Assembly: GCA_964480725.1 (NCBI GenBank)
Contig: CAYZQO010000001.1
Location: forward strand, 1 to 64,000
Origin: JAFGBI01 sp964480725
GTDB lineage: Bacteria > Myxococcota_A > Polyangia > Polyangiales > Polyangiaceae
Direction of reading: 5' to 3'
DNA length: 64,000 nt
The translations under genes were made by a program, and so were the position numbers. Positions 26,159 through 35,479 of this stretch are shown here, piece by piece. Numbering within the stretch: the first letter of the stretch is position 1; each line of letters starts with the position of its first letter. The notes below the pieces were generated by a model that was not told the origin of the DNA, did not search any database, and was given only the letters and a program-made list of their open reading frames with translations.

Positions 26159-29100
26159 ATGCCCGAGGCGGCGCCCGTCAGCACCCCCTTCGGCAGCGGG
26201 TCCGATCGGTCGAGGCCCCGCCCCGCCTTCCTGCTCGGCGCGGCGTTGTTCGCCGTGCTGCTGCTCGTGCCGCCGGCGCGTGCCCAGGCGGCCGATGACG
26301 GCGTGCCTCGGCTCGACCGGACGGGGCTCGACGCGGCGCTGGCGGGGAGGCCAATCCGCCGCCTGGAGGTGGTCGACGAGACGGGCGAACGGGTGTCGGC
26401 ACCCGCGTTGCGCACGGTCGCACTCGGCGATCCGCTGACGCCGGGGCTCGCCGAGCGCCTGATGGCGGAGCTCGGCGAGGGCGGCGCCTTCGCCAGCCTA
26501 CAGGTCGAGGCCGAGCCCGCCGACGACGGCGTGGCCGTCCGGGTCAGGGTCGTCCGGCGCCGGGTGGTGCGGAAGGTCCGCGTCGTCGGCGCGCGCCTCG
26601 ACGCGGAGACGACCCTACGCACGGTGTCCCTCCGCGAGGGCAGCGAGGTCACCGCCCCAGAGCTGCCGAGGCTCGCCGAGGGGATCGCGGCCCAGTACCG
26701 CGACCGGGGCTACCCCGCCGCAACGGCGCGGATCGAAGCGCTCGAAACCGACGACCCGCTGGAGACGGTGCTGGTCGTGCACGTCACGGCGGGGGAGCCG
26801 GAGCGGGTGGTCGCGCGGCGCTTCGACCTCCGACCCCGCAGCCGCGCCGACGAGCTGACGGAGATCGCTCGCGGCCATGCGATCTCGGTCGGCGATCGGG
26901 TCGAGACGGAGGCCCTGCTCGAGGCCGATCGTGGGCTCGAGGCGGCGCTGCAGGCGCGCGGCTGGCACCAGGCGTCGGTGAGGCACACCCTCCGACCGGG
27001 CGCGCGACCCTTCGAGACCGTGCTGGAGGTGACGGTCGAGGCTGGAGCGCACGTCGTGCTCACCTTCGAGGGCAACCACGCCTTCGACGCCGCCCAGCTG
27101 GAGCGGGCGCTCGCGCTCGACGAGGCCAAGGATCGCTCCCCGGCCACCGTGGCGGCGCTGCTGCGCGCGCAGTACCTCCGCCATGGGTTCTTCGACGTCG
27201 AGGTGACGATCGCCGAGCGACAGGACCCGGGATCGACCACCCGCGAGCTCGCGTTCACGATCCGCGAGGGGCTCCCCGTCACCGTCACCGACCGCGAGTA
27301 CCCCTGCCTGACCGGCGAGCGTGACGCCCGCGCCGTCGAGCGCGAGATCGACAGCTTCCTCTCCGAGTCCCTCCCCGAAACCGGCGTGTTCTCCTCCGTC
27401 GACCCGGGGGCGATCGACGCGCTCTACGGACCGACGCACCGCACCGGCGCGCGGGTGGCGCCGCGCGACCATGACCCCTGGCTCACCTACGTCCCGGAGG
27501 TCTACGACCGGGCGCTGAAGCACCTGCGCGATCTTTACCGCTCCGAGGGCTATCTCTCGGCAAAGGTGGGCCCCGTCGCCGTCGTCCGCCGGGCGTGTAG
27601 ACCCGACTCGCCACCGGGCGGCTGCAACCCGGTCGGCGCGCCCCCGAGACCCGCCCCGATCTGCCCGCGGGACGCCGAGGGGCTCCCGGCCGAGCCGCCG
27701 CCGCTCCCGCCGTCGATCACCTGCACCCCCGATCCGGCGCGGGGACGGCGCTGCGAGCCCGGCGCGGTGCTCGTCATCCCCATCCAGCTCGGACCTCGCA
27801 CCGAGCTGTACGACCTCGGCTTCGTCGGCAACGACGCGCTGGTCGAGCAGGAGCTCGCGCGCATTGCCGACCTCGACCTGGGCCGGCCGCTCTCGCTGCC
27901 CGACGTGGACGTCGCGCGGCGCCGCCTCCTCGACGCCTACACCGAGGAGGGGTTCGCCTTCGCCCAAGTCGACGTCGAGACGGAGCTCTCCGGGGATCAC
28001 ACGCGCGGTCGCGTCACCTTCGTCATCCACGAGGGTGAGCGGGTGATCGTCTCCGGCGTGGTCATCCGCGGCGCGCGCCGCACGCAAGAGTCCGTCATCC
28101 GACGCCGGATCGCGCTCGAGGTGGACCAGCCCTATCGCCGGAGCCTGGTGCGCAAGACTGAGGAGCGCCTCGGCCTGCTGGGGGTGTTCTCCGGGATCGT
28201 GATCGAGCTCGAGGGTCCCACGGTCCCGGAACGGCGAAAAACCGTGGTGATCACGCTCCAGGAGAAGGCGCCACAGTACATCGAGCCGCGCCTCGGCTTC
28301 AGCACGGGGGAGGGGCCGCGCGTCGCCTTCGAGTACGGGCACCTCAATCTCGGCGGGCTGGCGATGCAGCTCCGCACCCGTGCCGAGCTCAATTACCTCT
28401 TCGACTTCTTGATCGCCGAGGACGACGTCCGCGCCAAGTTCGTCGAACTCCGCGAGCGCGAGGGGATCGCCGCCCGCCTCGAGCGCCAGCTCTCGGTCGC
28501 GGTCGAGTTCCCCGACGTGGGACTGAGCCCGCTCTTCAGGCTCGGCGTCGAGGGGCTCTCGCTGCGCGACAACTCGCGAGACTACGGGATCTCGAAGAGC
28601 GCCGGGTTGGTGACGCTGATGTACCGCCCCTCGCGCCGGGTGTCCGCACAGCTCGGCCCCTCGCTCGAGCTCAACGACGCCGGGATCTTCGGCGAACAAG
28701 AGAAGGGGGCGCTCGCCGACTACGTCCGCACACACCCGGGGCGCGCGCGGCTGTTCCGGGTGCCCGAGGGGCGCTCGGTCGCCTTCGCGCAACAGGTGTC
28801 CGCCGCCTGGGACCGCCGCGACGATCCCCTGGCGGCGACCCGCGGGACGTTCCTGGGCGCGCGCGTCGAGCACGTGCGCGCGGTCCCCGCCGACGAGCTG
28901 GACGAGCTCTTCCGCTGGGACCGGCCGCCGGCGACGACCGCCGACGCCGGCGTCTTCGACGCCGTGGTGAGCGATTTTTTCCGGATCACCACCCGCGCCG
29001 CCGGCTACGTCCCCATCGGCGGCGAGGGCTACTCGGTGGCGCTGAGCCTCGGCTGGGGGGTCAACGTGCAGCGCTTCCCGGGGTCGCAGACCTACCCCGA

Positions 29101-29548
29101 TCGCCTGTTCACCCTGGGCGGCGTCGACAGCCTGCGCGGCTTCCTGCAAGACTCGCTAGTCCCCGAGGACATCGCGCGGCAGCTGCTCGACCCGAGCACG
29201 GAGCTGACCATCGATCGGGTGGTGATCCGCGGCGGCGACTTCTTCGTCAATCCTCGCACCGAGCTCAGGGTGCCGTTGGTGGCGGGGACCGTCGAGACGG
29301 CGCTCTTCGTCGACGCGGGGAACCTCTGGACCGATGCGGCCCGAATGGACCCGCTGAGCGCGCTGGATCCGACCGGCCTGCGCTACACGGCGGGGACCGG
29401 GCTGCGCGTCGCGACCCCGATCGGCCCGCTGGTGTTCGACTACGGCCTGAACCTTGAGCGGGTGATCGACACGGCGCGCCGGGACTCGACGGGGACCCGC
29501 TTCTGGGAGAACCTCGGGGCGTTCCATTTCAGCATCGGGCTATATTGA
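26159..29548 (+). CDS. Omp85/BamA-family outer-membrane protein with POTRA domains
   Basis: An 1129-residue protein, longer than typical BamA (about 800). A signal peptide (FLLGAALFAVLLLVPPARA) precedes several POTRA repeats (for example VLTFEGNHAFDAAQLERALA, ELYDLGFVGNDALVEQELA, IVSGVVIRGARRTQESVIRR). The C-terminal third is the 16-strand barrel, with the lid-loop signature LGGVDSLRGFLQDS and a final Phe-rich strand ending FSIGLY. A Cys- and Pro-rich insert (five Cys at about residues 480-540) interrupts the POTRA region, an unusual feature. It should insert or translocate proteins at the outer membrane. A second BamA/TamA-like paralogue role is likely rather than the essential BamA, as no bamA neighbours (skp, lpxD) are present. 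Confidence 0.85.
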   Translation: MPEAAPVSTPFGSGSDRSRPRPAFLLGAALFAVLLLVPPARAQAADDGVPRLDRTGLDAALAGRPIRRLEVVDETGERVSAPALRTVALGDPLTPGLAERLMAELGEGGAFASLQVEAEPADDGVAVRVRVVRRRVVRKVRVVGARLDAETTLRTVSLREGSEVTAPELPRLAEGIAAQYRDRGYPAATARIEALETDDPLETVLVVHVTAGEPERVVARRFDLRPRSRADELTEIARGHAISVGDRVETEALLEADRGLEAALQARGWHQASVRHTLRPGARPFETVLEVTVEAGAHVVLTFEGNHAFDAAQLERALALDEAKDRSPATVAALLRAQYLRHGFFDVEVTIAERQDPGSTTRELAFTIREGLPVTVTDREYPCLTGERDARAVEREIDSFLSESLPETGVFSSVDPGAIDALYGPTHRTGARVAPRDHDPWLTYVPEVYDRALKHLRDLYRSEGYLSAKVGPVAVVRRACRPDSPPGGCNPVGAPPRPAPICPRDAEGLPAEPPPLPPSITCTPDPARGRRCEPGAVLVIPIQLGPRTELYDLGFVGNDALVEQELARIADLDLGRPLSLPDVDVARRRLLDAYTEEGFAFAQVDVETELSGDHTRGRVTFVIHEGERVIVSGVVIRGARRTQESVIRRRIALEVDQPYRRSLVRKTEERLGLLGVFSGIVIELEGPTVPERRKTVVITLQEKAPQYIEPRLGFSTGEGPRVAFEYGHLNLGGLAMQLRTRAELNYLFDFLIAEDDVRAKFVELREREGIAARLERQLSVAVEFPDVGLSPLFRLGVEGLSLRDNSRDYGISKSAGLVTLMYRPSRRVSAQLGPSLELNDAGIFGEQEKGALADYVRTHPGRARLFRVPEGRSVAFAQQVSAAWDRRDDPLAATRGTFLGARVEHVRAVPADELDELFRWDRPPATTADAGVFDAVVSDFFRITTRAAGYVPIGGEGYSVALSLGWGVNVQRFPGSQTYPDRLFTLGGVDSLRGFLQDSLVPEDIARQLLDPSTELTIDRVVIRGGDFFVNPRTELRVPLVAGTVETALFVDAGNLWTDAARMDPLSALDPTGLRYTAGTGLRVATPIGPLVFDYGLNLERVIDTARRDSTGTRFWENLGAFHFSIGLY

Positions 29549-29556
29549 GGGAGCTG

Positions 29557-30777
29557 GTGCCCACCACTAGGACCATCCTGCGACCCGGGCAGCCAGGCGG
29601 CGACGCCGCCGGGCACGGGCAGCGCGGCGCCGCGCGAAGGGCCCGGAGCGCCCTCGCCGTGAGGCTCGTCCTCGCGAGCGCGACGCTCCTCGTCGCGAGC
29701 GCACCGGGCTGCTCACGGAGCGCGCCCCCAGCTCCGTCGCCGGACGCAGCCCCCACGGTGGCAGCGACGCCACTGAGCGACGGGGCGCCCCTTGCCGCGC
29801 CGAGCGCGACCGCGGGCGGCGCCGCGACGACGGCGGAGGCCACGCCCGCGCGCTCGAACGGCCCCGCCGACACCATCCCGCCCGTCGCCGTCCCGTTCGC
29901 TCGCGAGCTCGGCGAGTCGGTGACGGGGATCGCGCTCGGCGAGCGTCGGGTGGCGGCGCTGGGCGCCGTGCCGCACCTGCGCGATCGGGAGCGATGGCGT
30001 CCGATCCCGCTGCCGGCGAGCGTGCCGCTGGAGCCCCATTCGCGCCTGGACATATACATGGGGCGGGACGACTACCCGCGGATCATGGGCCACGTCTGGA
30101 CCGAGGAACCGGCGACCGCGCTCACCCGACGGCCCGTGTACCTGCGGTATCGCCCGGCGGGCTGGGCGCCGGCCGGGGACGAACTCGGACGCCTCGGCGG
30201 CGCGCGACCCGGCGCGCTCTTCGGCGTGCTCGGGTACGATGATCCCGAGGTGGTCTGCAAGGAGGGCGACGTCTGTCTGGTGAAGCGGCGCACGGGCTGG
30301 TCCACCGTCGCGGGGATCGAGCTCTTGCCCATGCGGCTCGCCGGGAGCTCGGTGTTCGCGCTGCGTTCGGGCGGGCTCAGCCAGCTCGGGCCGGATGGCT
30401 TCGCCGTCACGCCGCTGTCGGTCCCTGCCGCCACGATCCGTGACGTCTGGGCCACGGGCCCGAACGACGTCTGGGTCATCGTCGAGCGTCCGCCGTCCGG
30501 CGGCCTCCTGCGGCTGACCTCCGGGCAGGTCCGGGAGCTGCCGCTGCCGATCGCCGAGCCCCGAGCCCTCTGGGCCTCTGCCGATGACGACGTCTGGGTG
30601 GTCGGTGACGGCGGGCTCGCGTGGTTCGACGGGCAGGCCTTCCGGCGGGTGCTGGGGGCCGACCCGCCGCTCAGCTGCGTGGTCGGCCGGGGACGCGACA
30701 CCCTCTGGGTGGGCGGGCCCACGGGGGTATTCCGCCGCGAGTCTCGCCCCGACGCCGGATCCGCTCAGACCCGGTGA
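29557..30777 (+). CDS. Beta-propeller-like lipoprotein downstream of the Omp85 gene
   Basis: The protein begins nine bases after the Omp85 stop. GTG 29557 is used here; TTG 29545 (overlapping the Omp85 stop) and GTG 29659, which would leave a compact lipoprotein signal (VRLVLASATLLVASAPGC), are alternatives. After an Ala/Pro linker the body has WD-like repeats of the pattern DVW-x-G-x-x-DVW: VWATGPNDVWVIVERPPSGG and LWASADDDVWVVGDGGLAWF. It is probably a periplasm-facing lipoprotein working with its neighbour, by analogy with BAM lipoproteins; that role is inference. Confidence 0.7.
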   Translation: MPTTRTILRPGQPGGDAAGHGQRGAARRARSALAVRLVLASATLLVASAPGCSRSAPPAPSPDAAPTVAATPLSDGAPLAAPSATAGGAATTAEATPARSNGPADTIPPVAVPFARELGESVTGIALGERRVAALGAVPHLRDRERWRPIPLPASVPLEPHSRLDIYMGRDDYPRIMGHVWTEEPATALTRRPVYLRYRPAGWAPAGDELGRLGGARPGALFGVLGYDDPEVVCKEGDVCLVKRRTGWSTVAGIELLPMRLAGSSVFALRSGGLSQLGPDGFAVTPLSVPAATIRDVWATGPNDVWVIVERPPSGGLLRLTSGQVRELPLPIAEPRALWASADDDVWVVGDGGLAWFDGQAFRRVLGADPPLSCVVGRGRDTLWVGGPTGVFRRESRPDAGSAQTR

Positions 30778-30844
30778 CCCGGGACGACCGGCCGAGCTTC
30801 GCCTTGCTGGCAACGGCGACGCAGCCGGCTAACCTTGCGCCGCG

Positions 30845-32455
30845 ATGAGCGACGAGGATCCGCACGGCGACTCGCCCAGCGCGCGCGTGCGCACGCCGGC
30901 CGCCGGCGCCGACGAGGCCGTCGCGCCCGCGACCAGTGAGGCGGACAGCGGCGTTCCTCCCGACGTGCGCGACGCGCTCGTCGATCCTGCCCTGCAGGAG
31001 GACGCCCCGTCGTCGGGACAGGACATGGCAAAGGCCATCCTTCGGGCGACCCTGCCGGTGCGCGCCGCGCTAGTCGCGCGGCGGCGGCGCCGCCGCCCCT
31101 GGCGCTGGCGCCTGCTGCTCGGGGGCGTCGCGATGACGGGGCTCGGGGTTGCCCTGCTGTGGTGGGCCGTGCACCGCTTCGACTGGGCGGGGCCGCTGGT
31201 CGCGGACTCGCTGCGCGCGGTGATCGGGGCGGATGCCGTCGCGCGCCTCGAGGAGTTCGCCTACGGGATCGAGGATCGGGTGCATCGCCTCACCCGGGCC
31301 GGCACCGCCCCGAAAGCGCGCTGGGACGTCCCCGCGCCGGGCCGCTCCGCGCCAAGCGGCTCGGCGCCGGTCCCCTCCGCGTCCGCCTCCACCGCCGCGG
31401 CGCCGGGCGCGTTGGCCCCGTTTCGGCCGCGGGACGTCGGCCCCGTCCACCGCGCCTGGTCGGCGCCAGGCGACGGCGAGTGGGTCGCGCTCGAGGATCC
31501 GCGGCGACCCGGCGAGGCCCCGCACCTCTTCAAGACGCTCCTCCACCCGGACCGCAACCGGTCCTGGGCGGAGGTGTTCGTGATCGCCGTCGACCTCCGG
31601 CGCGCCGTGCTGCACCTGATGCCAGGTTACCAGGAGCCGCAGAGCGAGACGCCCGAGGCCAAGGAGCGGCTCATGCACCGCACGCCCGCCCGCCCGGCGC
31701 TGATCCCGACCAGCGACCACGAGGCACTGCTGGCCGCGTTCAACGGCGGGTTCAAGACCGAGCACGGCCGCTACGGCATGCGCATCGACGGGATCACGAT
31801 GTACCCCCCGCGGGAGCGCGCCTGCGGCATCGCGCTCTTCCCCGGCGAGGATCTCCAGATCGCCGACTGGGACGCGCTCGGTCCGCGCGCGGAGCAGGTG
31901 CTCTGGTACCGCCAGGCGCCGCGGTGCATGGTCGAGCGGGGGGAGCTGCACCCGCTCCTCAGCGATCCCGGGGCCACCTGGTGGGGCGCCACGCTCGACA
32001 AGGAAACCGTGATCCGACGCAGCGCGATCGGCGTGAACGCGCGTCGAGACGTGCTGTACGTGAGCATCACCAACGCCACCACCGCCCAGGCGCTCGCTCG
32101 GGGGATGCAGCACGCGGGAGCGGACGCGGTCGCGCAGCTCGACGTCAACTGGTCGTACCCGAAGTTCTTCACCTTCGCCCCCAAGGCGCCCGGGGGCCCG
32201 CTGGTCGCCGTCCCCTTGACCAAGGACTTCGACTGCACGGAGGACGAGCTGCTCCGGGACCGCGCCATGCGCGACTTCTTCTACGTGACGCGCCGGGAAC
32301 CCGCCGCGGTCGGCGATTGGGTCGCGCAGCACGCGGCGCGGGTCGCCGCGGAGACAGCCGCGGCCCCGAGCGCCAGCGCCCCGGCGAACGGCGCCCCCCC
32401 CGCCAGCGCCAGCGCCCCGGCGAGCGGCCCCCCTGCCGCCAGCGCCCCCCGCTGA
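30845..32455 (+). CDS. Membrane-anchored phosphodiester glycosidase (NAGPA/DUF2233-like)
   Basis: A 536-residue protein with an N-terminal cytoplasmic segment, one transmembrane helix (LLLGGVAMTGLGVALLWWAV, about residues 90-110) and an extracytoplasmic NAGPA-like domain from about residue 230: VFVIAVDLRRAVLHLMPGY, LLAAFNGGFKTEHGRYGM and RRSAIGVNARRDVLYVSITN. In the family the active-site region normally reads N-L-D-G-G-G-S; here it is AQLDVNWSYPKFF, so activity is uncertain. Low-complexity Ala/Ser/Pro tails flank both ends. A second, signal-peptide-bearing member lies at 63290. It may cleave sugar-phosphodiester bonds in envelope glycans. Confidence 0.75.
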   Translation: MSDEDPHGDSPSARVRTPAAGADEAVAPATSEADSGVPPDVRDALVDPALQEDAPSSGQDMAKAILRATLPVRAALVARRRRRRPWRWRLLLGGVAMTGLGVALLWWAVHRFDWAGPLVADSLRAVIGADAVARLEEFAYGIEDRVHRLTRAGTAPKARWDVPAPGRSAPSGSAPVPSASASTAAAPGALAPFRPRDVGPVHRAWSAPGDGEWVALEDPRRPGEAPHLFKTLLHPDRNRSWAEVFVIAVDLRRAVLHLMPGYQEPQSETPEAKERLMHRTPARPALIPTSDHEALLAAFNGGFKTEHGRYGMRIDGITMYPPRERACGIALFPGEDLQIADWDALGPRAEQVLWYRQAPRCMVERGELHPLLSDPGATWWGATLDKETVIRRSAIGVNARRDVLYVSITNATTAQALARGMQHAGADAVAQLDVNWSYPKFFTFAPKAPGGPLVAVPLTKDFDCTEDELLRDRAMRDFFYVTRREPAAVGDWVAQHAARVAAETAAAPSASAPANGAPPASASAPASGPPAASAPR

Positions 32456-32459
32456 TCTC

Positions 32460-33392
32460 CTAACGGATCACCACGCAGCCGACCTGGGTGGCGATCCCCG
32501 CGATGACCGCCTCGAGGGTCGGACCGTCCTCGGCGAGGAGGAAAGGGAAGGGCCCCTCAGGGTCCCAGCGCGCGTCGCCGGTGTCGTCGAAGACACACGC
32601 CGTCTCAGCGTCGAGCGCCGTGCCCCCCGCGCAGGCCAGATCGCTCAGCACCAGCGGGTCGATGCCGTAGCCCCCGAAGCCGACCGCGAACGTCGCCACG
32701 CCCGCGCGGCTGAGCTCCCAGGCGACCTCCAGCGCGCTCACCTGCCAGTCGCAAGTGTCCCCGCCGTCGGTGACGAGGAGGACGAACTGCTCCTGGGCGG
32801 GGTTGCGCATCCGGGCGAGCGTGTCCCGAGCGACCTCGAGCGCCCCCGCGATCGGGGTGTCTCCGCAGAGGGTGTCCGTCTCGACGTCCAGGGCGGACGC
32901 GACGTCGGCGTTCGCCCCGATACAAGGGGGCACGAGCAGCGAGCCCTGCCGGCAAGCCGCGGTCAGACGCGGCGACCGCTCGAGGACCGCCTCGACGGTG
33001 GCGCAACCTCCCTCCCCCGGATCCCGCGGGAAAATCTCCAGCCCGAACGCCACCCCCAACCCCGCGTCGCTCCTCACGACGGCCTCGATGGCGTCGATCG
33101 CGCGCCGCCACTTCGACTCCTCGAGCGCTGTCGCGGTATCGGGGGGGAGGGTGCCATCGGGCCTCGCCACCATGCTCGTGGACCGGTCGAGCACGATCAG
33201 CACCTGCGGCGGCGAGCAGCCGAAATCGCCCGCTCCCAGCTCGCAGGTGAGCGCCGGGGGCGCCGGATCGCCCGGCGGGTACTCGAGGGGCCCGAGCCGC
33301 TCCGCTTCGTCCCCGAGCCCCGCGCAGGCGAGCGCCCCGAGCGCCACGACGGCGCCCACCAACCCGGCCCGCGCGGGCGAGAGCGAGATCAC
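32460..33392 (-). CDS. vWA-domain lipoprotein
   Basis: A 310-residue protein with a typical lipoprotein signal (GLVGAVVALGALAC, Cys about 23). The vWA domain carries the MIDAS motif VLIVLDRSTSMVA, Thr in CGDTPIAGALEVARD and Asp in FVLLVTDGGDTCD, all needed for divalent-metal binding. Cys pairs (CGDTP, CDWQV, DLACAGG, CVVIR) suggest disulfides in the periplasm or outside. It converges on the phosphodiester glycosidase gene with four bases between stop codons. Its domain resembles that of the 18671 lipoprotein, but the two are not near-identical. Confidence 0.85.
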   Translation of the reverse strand: MISLSPARAGLVGAVVALGALACAGLGDEAERLGPLEYPPGDPAPPALTCELGAGDFGCSPPQVLIVLDRSTSMVARPDGTLPPDTATALEESKWRRAIDAIEAVVRSDAGLGVAFGLEIFPRDPGEGGCATVEAVLERSPRLTAACRQGSLLVPPCIGANADVASALDVETDTLCGDTPIAGALEVARDTLARMRNPAQEQFVLLVTDGGDTCDWQVSALEVAWELSRAGVATFAVGFGGYGIDPLVLSDLACAGGTALDAETACVFDDTGDARWDPEGPFPFLLAEDGPTLEAVIAGIATQVGCVVIR

Positions 33393-33448
33393 TCCGGGAT
33401 CGTATCACCGCGGCCGCCGCGGGGGGCTCGTCCGCGGGGACCGCGCCG

Positions 33449-34390
33449 TCACGGCCGCTTGAGCGCCGCGAAGTCCACGCCGGTCCGCGCGACTGAAATC
33501 TCCCAGAGCCGCTGGGCAAGCTCGGCGTCGGTCGCCCGCGGTGCCGGGCGCACCCGCCGCGGTGCGCCCCAGAGCTCGAACGGTCCCCGCGGTCCAAACA
33601 GCTCCCCGCCGACCACGTCCGCCTGCGTGGCCGCGTACAGCTGCGGCAGCGCGCCGCGGGCGGTCGACTGGGCGAAGAGATGCCCGAGGTTCATGACCCA
33701 CGCGGTCACGGGCGCCCGTGCCGCGCGCGGCCCCGCGAGCGCGAGGTTAGAGACGGCGTACCCAGGGTGCGCCGCCACGCTGCTCAGCGGCACGCCCGCC
33801 GCGCGCGCCCGCCGGTCGAGCTCCAGCGCGAAGAGCAGGTTGGCCAGCTTGCTCGCCGCGTACGCCTCCCATTTGCGGTACCGGCGGTGCCCGTCGAGAT
33901 CGTCGAAGCGAAGCTGTCCCCGGCGGTGCCACGGGCTCGTCACCGTCACCACCCGCGCGGCGGGCGCCACGAGCAGCCGCTCGAGCAGCCACCCCGTCAA
34001 CGCGAAATGACCGAAATGGTTGGTGCCGAGCTGGAGCTCGAAGCCATCGGCCGTGTGCGCGAGCGGCATCGCCATTACGCCAGCGTTGTTGCAGAGCACG
34101 TCGAGCCGCGGGTGCCGGGCCGCGAACCCCACGGCAAAATCGCGGACCGAGCGGAGGTCGGCCAGGTCGAGCGGCGCCACCTCCAGCCGGGCCGCGGGGA
34201 GACGGGCCAGGATTCGAGCGCGCGCCGCCTCACAGCGCTCGGGGCTGCGACCCGCCATGACCACGGTCGCGTGGTGCGCCGCCAGCGCCCGGCACGTCTC
34301 GAAGCCGAGACCGCTGCTCGGACCGGTGACCACGATGATCTGACCCGCCAGCTCGGGGATCTGCGCCTCGGAGAAAGGGGAGCTCGTCAT
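33449..34390 (-). CDS. Short-chain dehydrogenase/reductase (retinol-dehydrogenase-like)
   Basis: A 313-residue Rossmann enzyme with the NAD(P)-binding motif VVTGPSSGLGFETCRALA, LDVLCNNAGVMA, the Ser in VTVTSPWHRRG and the YxxxK catalytic pair in YAASKLANLLFALE. These are the classical-to-extended SDR features shared with retinol dehydrogenases and protochlorophyllide-like reductases (the YAASKLANLLFA stretch is typical). Arg/Ser after the Gly motif (AGRSPER) suggests NADP(H) use. Substrate unknown. It is divergent from mutM, sharing a 148-bp upstream region. Confidence 0.88.
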   Translation of the reverse strand: MTSSPFSEAQIPELAGQIIVVTGPSSGLGFETCRALAAHHATVVMAGRSPERCEAARARILARLPAARLEVAPLDLADLRSVRDFAVGFAARHPRLDVLCNNAGVMAMPLAHTADGFELQLGTNHFGHFALTGWLLERLLVAPAARVVTVTSPWHRRGQLRFDDLDGHRRYRKWEAYAASKLANLLFALELDRRARAAGVPLSSVAAHPGYAVSNLALAGPRAARAPVTAWVMNLGHLFAQSTARGALPQLYAATQADVVGGELFGPRGPFELWGAPRRVRPAPRATDAELAQRLWEISVARTGVDFAALKRP

Positions 34391-34538
34391 CGCGGTCGCC
34401 GGCGTCCGAACCGCCGTGTATCACGGCAGCGGCGGCCGGAGCCACCCGTCGCCGCCACGGGTTCCCCCACGGGCGCGACCGGCACGCGAGCCCCGGGGCC
34501 GCCGTGACCGCGACGTACCGGCGCGGTAGGTTGCGGCC

Positions 34539-35411
34539 GTGCCCGAGCTGCCCGAGGTAGAGGTGACGCGCCGTCGGATCGCGCCGCTGCTCTGCGGGCG
34601 CGAGATCGCGACGGTGATCGCGAAGCCGGCCTCGGGGTTCTTCCTCACCCCTCCCGGAACGCTGCGCCGCCGGCTACTGGGGCGCCGCGTCGTCGCCCTC
34701 GGACGGCGCGGAAAGTACCTCCTTGGCGAGCTCGACGACGGCAGCCGCCTGCTCCTGCACCTGGGGATGACCGGGCAGCTCATCGCGGCTTCCGCCGAGA
34801 GCCCTCGGCTCTTCCGCGTCCGGGACCGCCACGCCCGGGCAGGCACGGCGGCTGGCTCGGCCGACAACGAGCACGTGCACCTTCGCCTCGGTTTCCGCGA
34901 TCGCGGCGAGGAAGTCCTGTTCCGGGACCCCCGTCGCTTCGGGCGGGTCCAGTGGCTCGCGGACGAGGCGGCGAGCCCCCGGCTCGAGCGCCTCGGCGTC
35001 GACGCGCTGGAAGCCACGGCGGCCGAGCTCCGTGCCCGTCTCCAGCGCCGAAGGGCGCCCATCAAGGCGCTCCTGCTCGACCAGTCCCTGCTGGCGGGGG
35101 TCGGCAACATCTACGCGGACGAGGCGCTCTTCGCGGCCGGGCTCCAGCCGCTCCGTCCGGGCGGAGACCTCTCCCCCCGCGCGATCGCGACCCTGCTGGC
35201 GTCGCTCCAACGGATCCTCCGCGCCTCGATCGAGCGGGGGGGGACCAGCATCAGCGACTTCGTCGCCCCGGACGGCAGCGACGGGGATTACGCGAACGAG
35301 CTCGGCGTCTACGGCCGCGAGGGGCTTCCCTGCGGCGCCTGCGGCGCGACGATCCTGCGGGCCGTCATCACCGGCCGCTCGAGCCACTACTGCCCGCGCT
35401 GCCAGCGCTGA
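34539..35411 (+). CDS. mutM: Formamidopyrimidine-DNA glycosylase
   Basis: Starts at GTG 34539 so that the catalytic Pro2-Glu3 are in place (MPELPEVEVTRRR). This enzyme removes 8-oxoguanine and formamidopyrimidines and nicks the abasic site. Other family marks are the Lys of RRGKYLLGEL, the helix-two-turn-helix part with LLDQSLLAGVGNIYADEAL, and the C-terminal zinc finger with four Cys (CGACGATI and YCPRCQR). The 290-residue length is normal. It is followed 68 bp later by rpiA on the same strand. An extra Arg/Glu-rich stretch near residue 90 (ARAGTAAGSADNEH) is a small insert. Confidence 0.97.
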   Translation: MPELPEVEVTRRRIAPLLCGREIATVIAKPASGFFLTPPGTLRRRLLGRRVVALGRRGKYLLGELDDGSRLLLHLGMTGQLIAASAESPRLFRVRDRHARAGTAAGSADNEHVHLRLGFRDRGEEVLFRDPRRFGRVQWLADEAASPRLERLGVDALEATAAELRARLQRRRAPIKALLLDQSLLAGVGNIYADEALFAAGLQPLRPGGDLSPRAIATLLASLQRILRASIERGGTSISDFVAPDGSDGDYANELGVYGREGLPCGACGATILRAVITGRSSHYCPRCQR

Positions 35412-35479
35412 GGGTGGCGCCGCGCCGGGCGCCCCGCGCCTTGACGGGCGAGGCGATCCCGAGGATCTTCCGGCGCCGC

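Noticed and set aside
26615..29149. 844-codon minus-strand open frame inside the Omp85 gene
   Set aside because: Antisense shadow of the Omp85 coding frame; no signal, domain or start context.
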